Positions 1 through 8,576 are shown, numbered from the stretch's first letter. The stretch: DNA of 64,000 bases from Neobacillus niacini (GCF_030817595.1 NZ_JAUSZN010000001.1:2922001-2986000), one strand, 5' to 3'. The notes: generated by a model not told the origin, from the letters alone. A program made the numbers and translations.

Positions 1-306
1 TCAATGAATCCTGTATATCCCAAATTTGTTCTTCAAGGGAATCAATTTTTTCTTCCGTTTGAATGGTTAATGAAGTAACATTCGCCAAGTCATTTTTAGT
101 TGGAAGATTGAGCACACCTGCAACTGCCTCTTGATTCTTTTTAAAAGCTTCAAGGTAACGGGAGTGTGTGTCAGTCCCTGCTTTTGACATTTTGACATAT
201 TCATTGTTATTAGACAAAAGAAAAAGAAAATCATTTATTTGTTTCTCCCATATTTCACTATACTTCTTAAATGAATCATATGGGTCAAACGAGCTTTTAG
301 TCGACA
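1..306 (-). CDS. PhaR/PhaE-like polyhydroxyalkanoate synthase subunit (partial, 3' end outside window)
   Basis: The first 102 codons of a leftward gene; the rest lies beyond base 1. The ATG at 306 follows a GAGGTGAA ribosome site. The protein is hydrophilic and helical. Around residues 70-98 it carries LPTKNDLANV followed by EEKIDSLEEQI, the 'IP/LPTKxDLA ... EEKxDxLEE' coiled-coil signature I associate with the small subunit of class III/IV PHA synthases (PhaE/PhaR). Such a subunit would partner PhaC on PHA granules. It is the third gene of a tight leftward cluster, so phaC or phaB may follow outside the window; that is inference. The assignment rests on the motif only. Confidence 0.6.
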
Positions 307-327
307 TCTGGTTCACCTCAGGGTAAT

Positions 328-930
328 TTATGATTTTGAATTTGAAGCATTCTTCATATATTGCTGAAAGGGTAAAAGGGCAGACTTTACTTGTTTTTCA
401 AAAAGATTCACGAAAATCTTTTGATTTTCATATAAAATATTCGTTGTACTCTTTACACCTTCAATATACTTCTCTCTGCTCCTCTTTCTAAAAGATAAAT
501 ATTGTTCGACACTGTCTAGATACTTGTCTAATGCTTGTCCACTGCTTAAAGTACGAATTGGTGTGGTTAATAAAGATGTAGTTTTATTTTGAATGTCATC
601 AACTACACGGTTGATCTCTTCATAGGACTTTACAGGGAAGAAATTTTGAATCGTAGTCGTGGTCATGAGTAATTCTTCACGTGCATATTTCTCCCATTCA
701 AGCAGCTCTTTCCGGAATTGCTCCGTAATAGCTTGGCTACTTTCCTGATTTCTTTTAACACTCTCAACAAATTTTTTAGTAGCATTTAAGAATATTTCAT
801 CACGATGGTTTAATCGACCTGCCCATTCATCCACCTCTTCATATGCAGCTTTCCATACTAATTCAAAACTTGAAAGTTGGTTTTCATTGATTTCTTGATT
901 TTCAATTGTTGATTCATTTTTATTGCCCAT
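328..930 (-). CDS. Phasin-like PHA granule-associated protein
   Basis: A 200-residue, highly charged, all-helical protein without membrane segments. I place the start at the ATG at 930 (MGNKNEST) because GGAGGAGA lies 6 nt upstream; the longer frame to 960 overlaps the upstream gene and has no good ribosome site. The gene lies 19 bp downstream of one PHA synthase-subunit-like gene and 21 bp upstream of another, so the three are probably co-transcribed. Size, amphipathic helices and context suggest a phasin that coats PHA granules (PhaP-like). There is no diagnostic catalytic motif, so the specific role is inferred from context. Confidence 0.5.
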   Translation of the reverse strand: MGNKNESTIENQEINENQLSSFELVWKAAYEEVDEWAGRLNHRDEIFLNATKKFVESVKRNQESSQAITEQFRKELLEWEKYAREELLMTTTTIQNFFPVKSYEEINRVVDDIQNKTTSLLTTPIRTLSSGQALDKYLDSVEQYLSFRKRSREKYIEGVKSTTNILYENQKIFVNLFEKQVKSALLPFQQYMKNASNSKS

Positions 931-949
931 TGTTTTCTCCTCCATTTGG

Positions 950-1390
950 TTAGTCATCAAATAAACTCTTTAATTCTTCAAGTTCTTTCTTCAACGACTT
1001 TATTTTGACTGCCTTTAAATCCTTCACTTCATACTCAAAAAAACAAAGCATTCCACGCAAAGATGTATTAAGTTTTTTCAACTGTGAATAATTGCTTTTT
1101 AAGCCAATGTTTAGCATATACAGTGTTTCTTCCAGATTGTCCAGCTTTTCCTCACATTCTACTTTCCTTACGGCGAGCTGGGCTAAATCTTCTTTCTTAG
1201 GAATATCAAATACAGTTAACCAGTTGTTAATTACCTTTTTTTGAATCACTACATGATTTAAATGGTGTTCGACAGCTTTACCAAAAGAATGTGTAAAGGT
1301 TAGGCAATTGGCAGATAAATGGATTTGTTTATTCCACTCTTTTTCCAAGTTTTTGTAAAAGTTGACAGGGTCTGGTTGTTTTGTTTCCAT
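950..1390 (-). CDS. PHA synthase-subunit-like coiled-coil protein
   Basis: 146 residues; ATG at 1390 with a GAGGG ribosome site. Residues about 64-90 contain IPKKEDLAQL followed by EEKLDNLEETL, the same motif pair seen in the partial gene at 1-306, so the two may be distant paralogues. The C-terminus is rich in Lys and Glu and probably a coiled coil. It is the promoter-proximal gene of the leftward cluster. PhaQ of Bacillus megaterium occupies a similar place, but I see no PadR-like winged helix here, so I do not call it PhaQ. It is probably PHA granule-associated. Confidence 0.45.
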   Translation of the reverse strand: METKQPDPVNFYKNLEKEWNKQIHLSANCLTFTHSFGKAVEHHLNHVVIQKKVINNWLTVFDIPKKEDLAQLAVRKVECEEKLDNLEETLYMLNIGLKSNYSQLKKLNTSLRGMLCFFEYEVKDLKAVKIKSLKKELEELKSLFDD

Positions 1391-1622
1391 AAAAGCCCTC
1401 TTAATCTAACCTATTTAGTATTGGCTCAAATCTAACATGAATATTACTATAATTCAAATTATTAAGATAAATGTTTCACTTGTAAACCTTCGTCGTTCGA
1501 CAAATTACACCAATATATTTTAAAAGCGCTCAATCGTACTTCTTTTTCTGCATTCATCTGTTCTTTAGTAAAATGGGGTTTCATATACTTGACAATATCT
1601 AGTAAAAAAGGAGTTGTTAAGG

Positions 1623-2426
1623 ATGCCTATAACTACAGCTAATGGAATTGATTTATATTATGAAATTCATGGTGAGGGCGAACCCCTGCTATTAGTCATG
1701 GGGTTATCACTATCTTCTAAGTCTTGGTTTCGGACAATCCCTGCTCTAAGTAAACAATATAAAGTCATAGTTTTTGATAATCGTGGTGTTGGTCTGAGTG
1801 GGAAACCAAATTCCCCCTATTCAATCGAACAAATGGCTGATGATGCTAAAGCAGTCTTAGATGCAGCCGAAGTAGAAAGTGCACATATCTACGGCATTTC
1901 TATGGGGGGAATGATTGCCCAAAGACTTGCATTAAAATATCCAGAGCGGATAAGGTCTCTCATCCTAGGCTGCACAACATCAGGCGGGGAAAAACATGTG
2001 CAGCCTAGCTCTGAGGTATCGATGTTAATGTTGTCTAGGGCGTCTTCTACTGCAACACCGGAGGAATTAGCCTGGGCAACTGCTCCAATCCTATATAGTC
2101 AATCTTTTATCGAAAGTCATCGTGACTTGATTGCAGAAGACATTCAGAGACGAATTGAAATTCCAATACTCCCATATGCCTATATGCTGCAGCTTCAAGC
2201 ATGCTTATCACATGATACGTACAATGAAATTCAACAAATAAAGACACCTGTATTAGTTATTCATGGAGATGAAGATAGATTAGTACCTTATGAAAATGGT
2301 GTGACACTTGTTGAAAAAATTCCGAATGCAGAATTTTTAACGATCAAGGGTGCAGGTCATATTTATATAACAGAAGCAAATGATTTAGTTAATAAACCAG
2401 TTCTTGAATTCCTATCAAAGCAATGA
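1623..2426 (+). CDS. Alpha/beta-fold hydrolase
   Basis: 267 residues from the ATG at 1623 (MPITTANG), with AAAGGAG about 9 nt upstream; a TTG at 1614 is too close to that site. Family features: oxyanion region VMGLS, FDNRGVGLS turn, nucleophile elbow GISMGG (Ser about residue 93), acid in IHGDEDRLVP, and the catalytic His in GAGHIYI. This is the layout of enol-lactonase/lipase-type esterases. It is divergent from the PHA-like cluster, so a PHA depolymerase role is possible, but the sequence does not decide the substrate. A terminator hairpin follows directly. Confidence 0.8.
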   Translation: MPITTANGIDLYYEIHGEGEPLLLVMGLSLSSKSWFRTIPALSKQYKVIVFDNRGVGLSGKPNSPYSIEQMADDAKAVLDAAEVESAHIYGISMGGMIAQRLALKYPERIRSLILGCTTSGGEKHVQPSSEVSMLMLSRASSTATPEELAWATAPILYSQSFIESHRDLIAEDIQRRIEIPILPYAYMLQLQACLSHDTYNEIQQIKTPVLVIHGDEDRLVPYENGVTLVEKIPNAEFLTIKGAGHIYITEANDLVNKPVLEFLSKQ

Positions 2427-2435
2427 ATGAACTCG

Positions 2436-2468
2436 AATGCCCAATCAATTTGAATGGGCATTTTTTTC
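2436..2468 (+). terminator. Rho-independent terminator of the hydrolase gene
   Basis: Inverted repeat AATGCCCA / TGGGCATT with a short loop, followed by seven T residues, immediately after the stop codon. Confidence 0.8.
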
Positions 2469-2633
2469 ATTGAATGCTTGCACTTGTACCGCCATCAACT
2501 ACTACTACTACTACTACTTTTGCTCCTGCATCCGCAAAGGCGTTTATACCCTATTAAAATCTTAATACATTTCATTTTAATAAAATATGCATATTTATCA
2601 ACATTCACAAAAATGTTAAGAATCAAAAAACAC

Positions 2634-2665
2634 TTAAAAAAAAGAACCCGATTTTAAAATGGGTT
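2634..2665 (-). terminator. Terminator of the YitT-like gene
   Basis: On the minus strand AACCC ... GGGTT encloses ATTTTAAAAT and is followed by a run of U residues, 20 nt past the stop of the gene at 2685. Confidence 0.6.
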
Positions 2666-2684
2666 GCTTAGATAAATCTGTAAT

Positions 2685-3299
2685 TTATTTTATTGAAAAA
2701 TCAATAGTTTTATAGGCTACGAAGAAAGTTGCTAAAGAAAAGACTGCCTCCTTCAAGCCAAATATAAAAATGGCGCTTATGAAGATAAATAAATTAATGA
2801 ACATCACTATTTGGCCAATTGTGAAAGATGACCGTCCACTAAATAAAATTGCTAAGATTTCTGTACCATCTAAAGATCCTCCAAATCGAATTACAGTCCC
2901 TACACCTAATCCGAGTAATCCTCCTCCCAAAAAAATCACTATCAAGGGATTTTGTGATATTGAAGGAAATGGTTCAAGAAGATGGGTAAAGAATGATAGA
3001 ATCACTATCCCAAATAGACTTAATAGAATAAATCTATTGCCAAGATAAGAATAGCCTATAAAGAAAAAAGGAGTATTTAATAATAAGAGAAAGAAACCAA
3101 CTTCAATGCTAGTCAGATGGGAGAGGATTATGCTGACTCCAACGATTCCACCATCAATTACATTATTTTTCATCAAAAATAACTGCAAGGCTATAGCTAC
3201 CAGCATAGCACCACAAAATATGAATAGTAATCTTTTTGGTATTGATATATAGTCTGTTCTTTTGTTTAGTACATAATATTTCACTCTCTCCCTATACAT
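2685..3299 (-). CDS. YitT-family membrane protein lacking the C-terminal DUF2179 domain
   Basis: 204 residues from the ATG at 3299 (MYRERVKYY), preceded by AAAAGGGG. It has about five to six hydrophobic segments and YitT-family landmarks: NNVIDGGIVGVS near the N-terminus, GGGLLGLGVGTVIRFGGSLDGTEILAI in the middle as two adjoining conserved stretches, and a closing FVAYKTID helix. Typical YitT proteins (such as the one at 56537-57397) continue with a cytoplasmic DUF2179 domain of about 80 residues. Here the frame stops just after the last helix and a terminator follows, so this is a short form or a decayed end. Function is unknown; the family is presumed to transport small molecules. Confidence 0.75.
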   Translation of the reverse strand: MYRERVKYYVLNKRTDYISIPKRLLFIFCGAMLVAIALQLFLMKNNVIDGGIVGVSIILSHLTSIEVGFFLLLLNTPFFFIGYSYLGNRFILLSLFGIVILSFFTHLLEPFPSISQNPLIVIFLGGGLLGLGVGTVIRFGGSLDGTEILAILFSGRSSFTIGQIVMFINLFIFISAIFIFGLKEAVFSLATFFVAYKTIDFSIK

Positions 3300-3362
3300 G
3301 TACAGCCCCTTTTGTTTATTTATTATGACGGTATAGCTCATTATATTCCCCATAACATGAAA

Positions 3363-3386
3363 CATGCCCGACCAATTGGTCAGGCA
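3363..3386. promoter_or_regulatory. Palindromic operator candidate (TetR-type)
   Basis: GCCYGACCAATTGGTCRGGC is a near-perfect palindrome about 65 bp upstream of the YitT-like start. GACC-N4-GGTC cores are typical of TetR-family operators such as the LmrA/YxaF box. It has no following T-run in either direction, so a terminator is less likely. The cognate regulator is not in the window. Confidence 0.4.
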
Positions 3387-3432
3387 GAGACAATCTTTTC
3401 AATACGTTTATATAGAACAGCATAAAACTATT

Positions 3433-5116
3433 TCAAAATCTTCCTGATTTAACTATAGAATATAAAAGTAAGAGGAACATTGCCGTGGCAATACCAAAGC
3501 CGATTTCTATGACTGGCAGTCTTTGTAACAGGATGGATGTTTGCCCTGATAATGAAGCACCGATAATAATGCCTACCAATATAATACTAAAGGAGAGCAG
3601 TACAATGCTAAAGGAGAGCCTGTTGCTTATCTTATTAAGCTTATTAAGGACAGGTTCTATTTCCGGTGTAGTTATTTCAATCTGCATCTTCCCTTTTTTC
3701 ATAACCGATGTAAAATCTTTAATCGTTTTTGGGAAATCTTGAAGGATATCTCCGTATTCTGTAAAGTTTGACCATGCAAACTCAGCCACATTTTTAGGCT
3801 TAAAGCGGTTCATGAGCAGTTGTCTTCCAAATGGTTCTGCAACAGCTAAAATACTAATTTCATGGTTTAATTTTTCGACTGTACCTTCCAATGTGAGCAA
3901 CGTTTTCCCTAATATTGTTAAATCGGTTGGGATTAAAATCTTATGGCGATAGGCCACAGAAAAAAGTTCATTCACAGCTGTTCCAACACTCATCTGACTA
4001 AAAGGAACATCTATATACTTTTCACGAAGCTTATCTACATCTGCATGTAATTGTTTCACATTCACATCATCAGGTACAAGCCCCATACTTGTTATGGCCT
4101 TCACTACTTCAGTTGTGTTTTTTCTCATTAATGCAATGACAAAGGAAGCGATATGTGCCCTCATTTCAGGAGTAATCCGACCCACCATACCAAAATCCAT
4201 AAAGGCAATAACCTGATCTGGTAGTGCCACAATATTGCCTGGATGGGGATCTCCATGGAAAAAACCATCGATTAGAATTTGATGAAAAATGGCATTGACT
4301 ACCTTTTCACCTAATACCTTTGTATCATATCCTTCTAGGTGCAGCTTTTCAATTTCATTTAATTTAACTCCATCAATAAATTCCATCGTCAGGATTTTTT
4401 TGGTCGTATATTCCCAGTATACCTTTGGTATGTGAACTTTTGGATCATTATGGAATTGTTTAGCAATCTTTTCGGCATTCCTGCCTTCATTTTCATAATC
4501 TAATTCTTCGCGAAGTGATCTTGATAATTCTTCTACTATCGTCCGAATTTGGTATCTTTCAACCCACTCAATTCTACTTTCTGCTAATCTTGTGAGATCC
4601 TGCAGAATTTCTAAATCCGTTTCAATGACACTGATAATATTAGGGCGCTGAATCTTAACAGCTACACGTTCTCCAGTAAGCAAAACAGCGGAATGAACTT
4701 GACCAATGGAGGCAGCAGCTAACGGGATTTCGCTAAACTCAGTAAATGAATTTTCAAGCGAATCTGCCAATTCTTCTTCCAGTATTCTTTTCACTTCATT
4801 AAATGAAAAAAGAGAAACTCGGTCCTGAAGCTTGACCAGCTCATGAAGGATCTCAGCAGGAATAATATCCGGTCTCGTGCTGGCAATTTGCCCGATTTTC
4901 ACAAAAGTTGGACCTAGTTCTTCAAGAAAACATTCTAATCCTTTCACCTGTTGTTCTGGTATTTAGTGTTTTATTACCTTCGACAAATACCTTCTTAGGT
5001 ACGGCTAACAGATCTAAGAGTCCTAATTCTTTCATTACAAAACCAAATCCATACTTGGTAAAGGTATATACAATATCACGATAGCGTTGAATATGGCGAA
5101 TCTTTTTCTTAATCAT
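3433..5116 (-). pseudogene. UbiB/ABC1 (AarF) atypical kinase, split by a single-base frameshift
   Basis: Two leftward reading frames together make one full-length UbiB/ABC1 protein of about 560 residues. The first runs from the ATG at 5116 (GGAG 8 nt upstream) and stops within 4922-4924 after RTTGERIRMFS. The second continues with FLEELGPTFVKIGQIAS to 3433. The family normally reads GERIR-hydrophobic-FLEELGP, so the break is explained by one extra A/T in the four-base run at 4927-4930. Downstream motifs are intact: KIGQ, AAASIGQVHSA, FFHGDPHPGN, DFGMVG, and two C-terminal membrane helices. The family is linked to lipid or quinone homeostasis. This could be a real null, a sequencing error in a homopolymer, or +1 slippage on UUU-U. 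Confidence 0.85.
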
Positions 5117-5221
5117 CTGCTCCACTCCTGTTGGGAGTATTTTAATAACATTTTTCCTCGAATCAAGATTCTCATTTTTTCTTAGATTTTTCAAGGTCCT
5201 TCTGCCAATGTTCGCTGAAAT

Positions 5222-5253
5222 AACAAAAAGACGCATCGTTATCCGACACGTCT
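5222..5253 (-). terminator. Possible terminator of trpB
   Basis: On the minus strand AGACG-TG-TCG ... CGA-TG-CGTCT is followed by a U-rich tract, just past the trpB stop. The stem is short. Confidence 0.45.
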
Positions 5254-5264
5254 AGTCACAGCCA

Positions 5265-6431
5265 TTACTTTTTTAACATATTGAATACTTGCTCTACATC
5301 TTTGTCTCCACGACCTGATAGATTTACGATTAGGACATCATCCTTCGGTAAATCCTTTGCTAGTTTTATTGCATATGCAACAGCGTGAGAACTCTCTAAT
5401 GCTGGAATAATCCCTTCTGTTTTACTTAGGAGCAAGAATGCCTCTAATGCTTCTTGCCCTGAAACTGTAACGTATTCAGCTCTTCCGCTGGTTTTCAGGT
5501 GGCTATGCTCTGGTCCAACACCTGGATAATCCAATCCTGCGGCAATGGAATAGGTTGGCTGGGGATTTCTATTTTCATCCAATAACGTCAAACATTTGAA
5601 ACCATGAATGACTGCTGGCGTTCCTTTTGTTAAGGTCGGGGCTTCTTTTGGCTCAACACCAATTAAACGTACATATTTTTCATCGATATAGTGTGCAAAC
5701 GCACCAATTGCATTACTGCCGCCGCCAGCACACGCAATAACTGCTGTTGGAAGCTTACCTTCTTTTTCTATAATTTGTCGCTTTGATTCTTCACTGATAA
5801 TCGCCTGGAAGTATTTAACCATGGACGGGTATGGATGAGGACCTACTGCCGATCCTAATAAATAAAAAGTATTCTGGTAGTTTTGAACTAGGTCTGCTAG
5901 GGCTTCATCGACCGCATCCTTTAATCGGCCCTGCCCTTTTTCAACCGGGACCACCTTTGCTCCCAATAATTCCATCCTAAAAACATTTAACGCCTGCCGC
6001 TCGGTATCGAGTTTTCCCATGTAAATGATACATTCCATACCAAACATTGCACACGCAGTAGCGGTTGCAACACCATGCTGACCTGCTCCGGTTTCAGCGA
6101 TAATTCGTTTTGCACCCATTCTTTTTGCCAATAATATTTGACCAATTGCATTATTTATCTTGTGTGCACCAGTATGGTTTAAATCTTCTCGTTTTAGATA
6201 GATTTTTGCTCCACCCATCTGTTTCGTTAAATTTTCTGCAAATGTCAACGGGTTTTCACGCCCAACATATTCCTTGAGGTAATAGTTTAACTCCTCAATA
6301 AAGTCCGGGTCATCTTTAAACTTTAGGAATTGTGTTTCCAACTCGTTCATTACTAATTGTAATTCTTCAGGAACAAAACTCCCACCGAACTCACCAAAAT
6401 AGCCTCTACTTTCTACACTAACTTTTTCCAT
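5265..6431 (-). CDS. trpB: Tryptophan synthase beta chain (orphan copy)
   Basis: 388 residues. TrpB is a PLP enzyme that condenses indole with L-serine to tryptophan. Seen: PLP lysine in HTGAHKINN (Lys91), catalytic Glu in ETGAGQHG (Glu113), phosphate loop GGGSNAIG, and the SGRGDKD C-terminal site. The COMM-domain region differs from the usual form ([21 protein letters not shown]). There is no trpA or other trp gene nearby and no T-box in the leader, unlike the normal trpEDCFBA operon. It is therefore an isolated copy, possibly used for indole salvage. It has its own promoter at 6487-6515. Confidence 0.92.
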   Translation of the reverse strand: MEKVSVESRGYFGEFGGSFVPEELQLVMNELETQFLKFKDDPDFIEELNYYLKEYVGRENPLTFAENLTKQMGGAKIYLKREDLNHTGAHKINNAIGQILLAKRMGAKRIIAETGAGQHGVATATACAMFGMECIIYMGKLDTERQALNVFRMELLGAKVVPVEKGQGRLKDAVDEALADLVQNYQNTFYLLGSAVGPHPYPSMVKYFQAIISEESKRQIIEKEGKLPTAVIACAGGGSNAIGAFAHYIDEKYVRLIGVEPKEAPTLTKGTPAVIHGFKCLTLLDENRNPQPTYSIAAGLDYPGVGPEHSHLKTSGRAEYVTVSGQEALEAFLLLSKTEGIIPALESSHAVAYAIKLAKDLPKDDVLIVNLSGRGDKDVEQVFNMLKK

Positions 6432-6486
6432 CCTCAGCTCGTCTCCTTTTAGACTATCATATGACTAAATAATTTGGGTTTAAACT

Positions 6487-6515
6487 ATTATAGAACAATA
6501 TAACAGAATATTCAA
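6487..6515 (-). promoter_or_regulatory. Sigma-A-type promoter of trpB
   Basis: On the minus strand TTGAAT, 17-bp spacer, TATAAT, ending about 55 bp upstream of the trpB start. Confidence 0.65.
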
Positions 6516-6658
6516 ATAATGTCTTCAATAAAATAATAGATATATAAAATAATTAGTTGTTAAAATCAGCTAAACCTCTTTGGGAGCCTCAGTTCTTTTC
6601 ATATGATTTACTTTCAACATAGTGATAATATGAATTTAGACTGAAAGGAGAGATTTAC

Positions 6659-7204
6659 GTGAAAATCGTAGCGCTTGTAGGTAGTAATCGTAAGGAATCG
6701 TTTAACAAAAAATTAGCGGTGTTTTTGCAAAATCGTTATCAAAGGAAAGCAGAAATTGAAATTCTTCCGATTGAAAAACTCCCAATGTATAATCAAGATG
6801 ATGAGCTAACACCGCCGGAAATCGTAACGGAGATTAAGAAAAAGGTCGCTGAAAGTGACGGTGTTCTTTTTGTCACACCTGAGTACAACCACTCTATTCC
6901 GGCATTTTTAAAGAATGCCATTGATTGGTTTTCTCGTGTCGATAAAGTCATGGTCAACAAACCTGTTATGATCGTCGGTAGTTCCCCTGGGGTACTAGGG
7001 ACCGTTCGTGCTCAAATGCACTTACGACAGATTTTAAATTCTCCTGGCATATCTGCACTAACACTACCTGGAAATGAAGTATTTATTGGCGCGGTTCATG
7101 AAAAGATCGACGAATCTGGAAAACTGGTTCACCAGCCAACCATTCAGTTCATTGATACTGTGATGGATAACTACATAAATTGGATAGAGAAACAAAGCTT
7201 ATAA
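6659..7204 (+). CDS. NADPH-dependent FMN reductase family protein
   Basis: 181 residues from GTG at 6659 with AAAGGAG 8 nt upstream. Flavodoxin-like fold: N-terminal GSNRKESFNKKLA forms the flavin phosphate loop, and TPEYNHSIPAFLKNAIDW is the conserved second flavin-binding motif of the NADPH:FMN/azo/chromate reductase family. Predicted to be a cytosolic, probably dimeric quinone/azo reductase. It is monocistronic and ends at a bidirectional terminator shared with the convergent PspA gene. The substrate is not predictable. Confidence 0.87.
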   Translation: MKIVALVGSNRKESFNKKLAVFLQNRYQRKAEIEILPIEKLPMYNQDDELTPPEIVTEIKKKVAESDGVLFVTPEYNHSIPAFLKNAIDWFSRVDKVMVNKPVMIVGSSPGVLGTVRAQMHLRQILNSPGISALTLPGNEVFIGAVHEKIDESGKLVHQPTIQFIDTVMDNYINWIEKQSL

Positions 7205-7206
7205 AT

Positions 7207-7245
7207 ACAAAAACGCATGGATACCTTACATCCATGCGTTTTGCA
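7207..7245. terminator. Bidirectional terminator
   Basis: AAAACGCATGGAT / ATCCATGCGTTTT, a perfect 13-bp stem between convergent genes, with T-rich flanks on both strands. Confidence 0.85.
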
Positions 7246-7256
7246 TTTTGCATATT

Positions 7257-7883
7257 CTAATTTGAGTGATTCATTTCTTTTTCTAACTGTTCAATACGTG
7301 CATCAATTGTTGTTTGATTATATGAACGATTTACTTGATTCTCGAGACGATTGATATAATTCTCGATTTCTTGGAAACGTGAGAAGGATTTATCTGTGTT
7401 AGATTCTAATACTAGATCCATTCGATGATTTGCTCTTGTTACGTTTTCACGTCCCATCAGCTCCATTCTACGAAGTTGCATATCTTTTAGTTTATTTTTC
7501 ATATCTCCATGCTTTCTATCTAATTCGGCTAGCTGACTTTTTACTTGCTCGAGAGATGCTTTTAATCTTTCTGCACGATTAGAATATAATTGCTGCTCCT
7601 CTAAGGCAAATTGATAAAGCTCAGATTCTCCCGCCTTTGAAGCTACTTCAGCTTGATATTTCCTTTTTTCAGCTAACTGCTCCGCATGGTACAGCTCTTT
7701 TGTAAACTCATCCTTAAGTGCAGTTTGACGCACCAAGAACTTTGCAACTTTTTCGGTTTCCTGTTCGCATTGGCGAAGGTATTGATTTAGTAAGAAAATA
7801 GGATTTTGTTTTTCTTTTTTATCAAGGACCTCGTTTAAGTCTGCAGTTACCGTATTCTTAATTCTTGTGAAAAGGTTTGTCAT
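7257..7883 (-). CDS. PspA/IM30 family protein
   Basis: 208 residues, almost entirely alpha-helical coiled coil, starting MTNLFTRIKNTVTADLNEVLDKKE. That is the N-terminal amphipathic helix pattern of PspA/IM30/LiaH proteins, followed by the typical long Glu/Lys/Gln-rich hairpin. These ESCRT-III-like proteins bind stressed membranes and stabilise the proton motive force. It lies 19 bp downstream of a small membrane-protein gene, and the pair matches the Listeria lmo0954/lmo0955 type operon. The neighbour probably helps recruit it to the membrane. It is a LiaH-like paralogue, but no liaRS genes are nearby. Confidence 0.87.
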   Translation of the reverse strand: MTNLFTRIKNTVTADLNEVLDKKEKQNPIFLLNQYLRQCEQETEKVAKFLVRQTALKDEFTKELYHAEQLAEKRKYQAEVASKAGESELYQFALEEQQLYSNRAERLKASLEQVKSQLAELDRKHGDMKNKLKDMQLRRMELMGRENVTRANHRMDLVLESNTDKSFSRFQEIENYINRLENQVNRSYNQTTIDARIEQLEKEMNHSN

Positions 7884-7902
7884 TTTATATTCTCTCCTTC
7901 GA

Positions 7903-8250
7903 TTAATAATTTTTCAGTTCATTCCACTGCTTTTCATAATTTACAAATAGATCAGATTCTTCTTTAATTACAGAGCGTTTGCTGGAATTCCAGTTTTTAT
8001 AGACAAGATAAAGAATGTAAGCAGCCACAACACCAATGATTGCAGGTGCATTAGAGATAGAAGCCATTAGAAAGATGACCCCAATTATGCCCAGTCCAAT
8101 TTTCCCCCCTGTTGATTCTGCTTTTAAGAACTGTTTGTAGATGAGATATAAAAGCACCAAGCTTATTAGTAATCCCACCATCGGACCAAGTGTAGAAAGT
8201 AAAACGATGGCAGCAATTCCACCTGCTAAAACTAAACCAAATTTTTTCAT
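7903..8250 (-). CDS. lmo0954-family small membrane protein, partner of PspA
   Basis: 115 residues; ATG at 8250 after GGAGG. It has three to four hydrophobic helices (residues about 4-20, 24-38, 52-70, 72-86) and a short charged C-terminal tail of about 30 residues. It is the first gene of a two-gene operon with the PspA homologue. Such membrane partners are thought to sense envelope stress or dock the PspA protein. A strong hairpin lies about 100 bp upstream (8352-8382). Confidence 0.75.
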   Translation of the reverse strand: MKKFGLVLAGGIAAIVLLSTLGPMVGLLISLVLLYLIYKQFLKAESTGGKIGLGIIGVIFLMASISNAPAIIGVVAAYILYLVYKNWNSSKRSVIKEESDLFVNYEKQWNELKNY

Positions 8251-8351
8251 TTTGTTTGCCTCCTTTGTTTTCTTGATATCATCTTACCTTTTTACAGCGT
8301 TTCACATAATTGAGCCTGAGCTTGATTTTTGATTAGGTCTAGAGACGTAGA

Positions 8352-8382
8352 AAGGGTCAGCCTCCTATGGAGACTGACCCTT
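8352..8382. other. Strong isolated hairpin upstream of the PspA operon
   Basis: AAGGGTCAG-C-CTCC-TAT-GGAG-A-CTGACCCTT: 9 bp plus 4 bp of stem with a 3-nt loop. Only a short U-run follows on the minus strand, so it is a weak terminator. It lies between the tRNA terminator and the PspA operon and may be an extra terminator or a 5' structure. Confidence 0.5.
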
Positions 8383-8390
8383 CAACAGAA

Positions 8391-8424
8391 AAATCCTAAC
8401 ACCAATTGGATGTTAGGATTTTTT
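8391..8424 (-). terminator. Terminator of the tRNA transcript
   Basis: AAATCCTAACA / TGTTAGGATTT stem with a U-run on both strands, 6 nt past the 3' end of the tRNA. Confidence 0.8.
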
Positions 8425-8429
8425 GATTA

Positions 8430-8501
8430 TGATCTGAGAGGGATTCGAACCCCCGACCCCATCCCTGTCAAGGATGTATTCTCCCACTGAACTATCAGAT
8501 C
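8430..8501 (-). tRNA. tRNA-Val (GAC)
   Basis: A 72-nt cloverleaf on the minus strand. The acceptor stem GATCTGA/TCAGATC is perfectly paired, with discriminator A73. The D-arm is GTTC...GAAT, the anticodon stem CATCC/GGATG with loop TTGACAG (anticodon GAC), and the T-arm GGGGG-TTCGAAT-CCCTC. A GAC anticodon with A35, C36 and A73 fits valine. The 3' CCA is not encoded (the next bases are TAA), so it needs CCA-adding enzyme. It is a solitary tRNA gene followed by its own terminator. Confidence 0.88.
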
Positions 8502-8562
8502 CCTTATTAAGCTACATTTATAATTATAGTAAAAATTGATTAAAAGTCAATAGTTTTTAAAA

Positions 8563-8576
8563 AGAACACCTGTTCT
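8563..8576. promoter_or_regulatory. Second LexA (SOS) box
   Basis: AGAACACCTGTTCT, a perfect GAAC-N4-GTTC palindrome of the Bacillus LexA/DinR type, 30 bp upstream of the promoter-embedded box at 8593-8606. Confidence 0.7.

Noticed and set aside
2454..2657. 67-codon + frame with a Leu run after the hydrolase gene
   Set aside because: Starts inside the terminator hairpin, the Leu run is a reading of the CTA repeat, and there is no ribosome site.
2685..3365. Longer N-terminus for the YitT-like protein
   Set aside because: The extra 22 codons cover the palindromic operator flank and lack a ribosome site; the ATG at 3299 has one.
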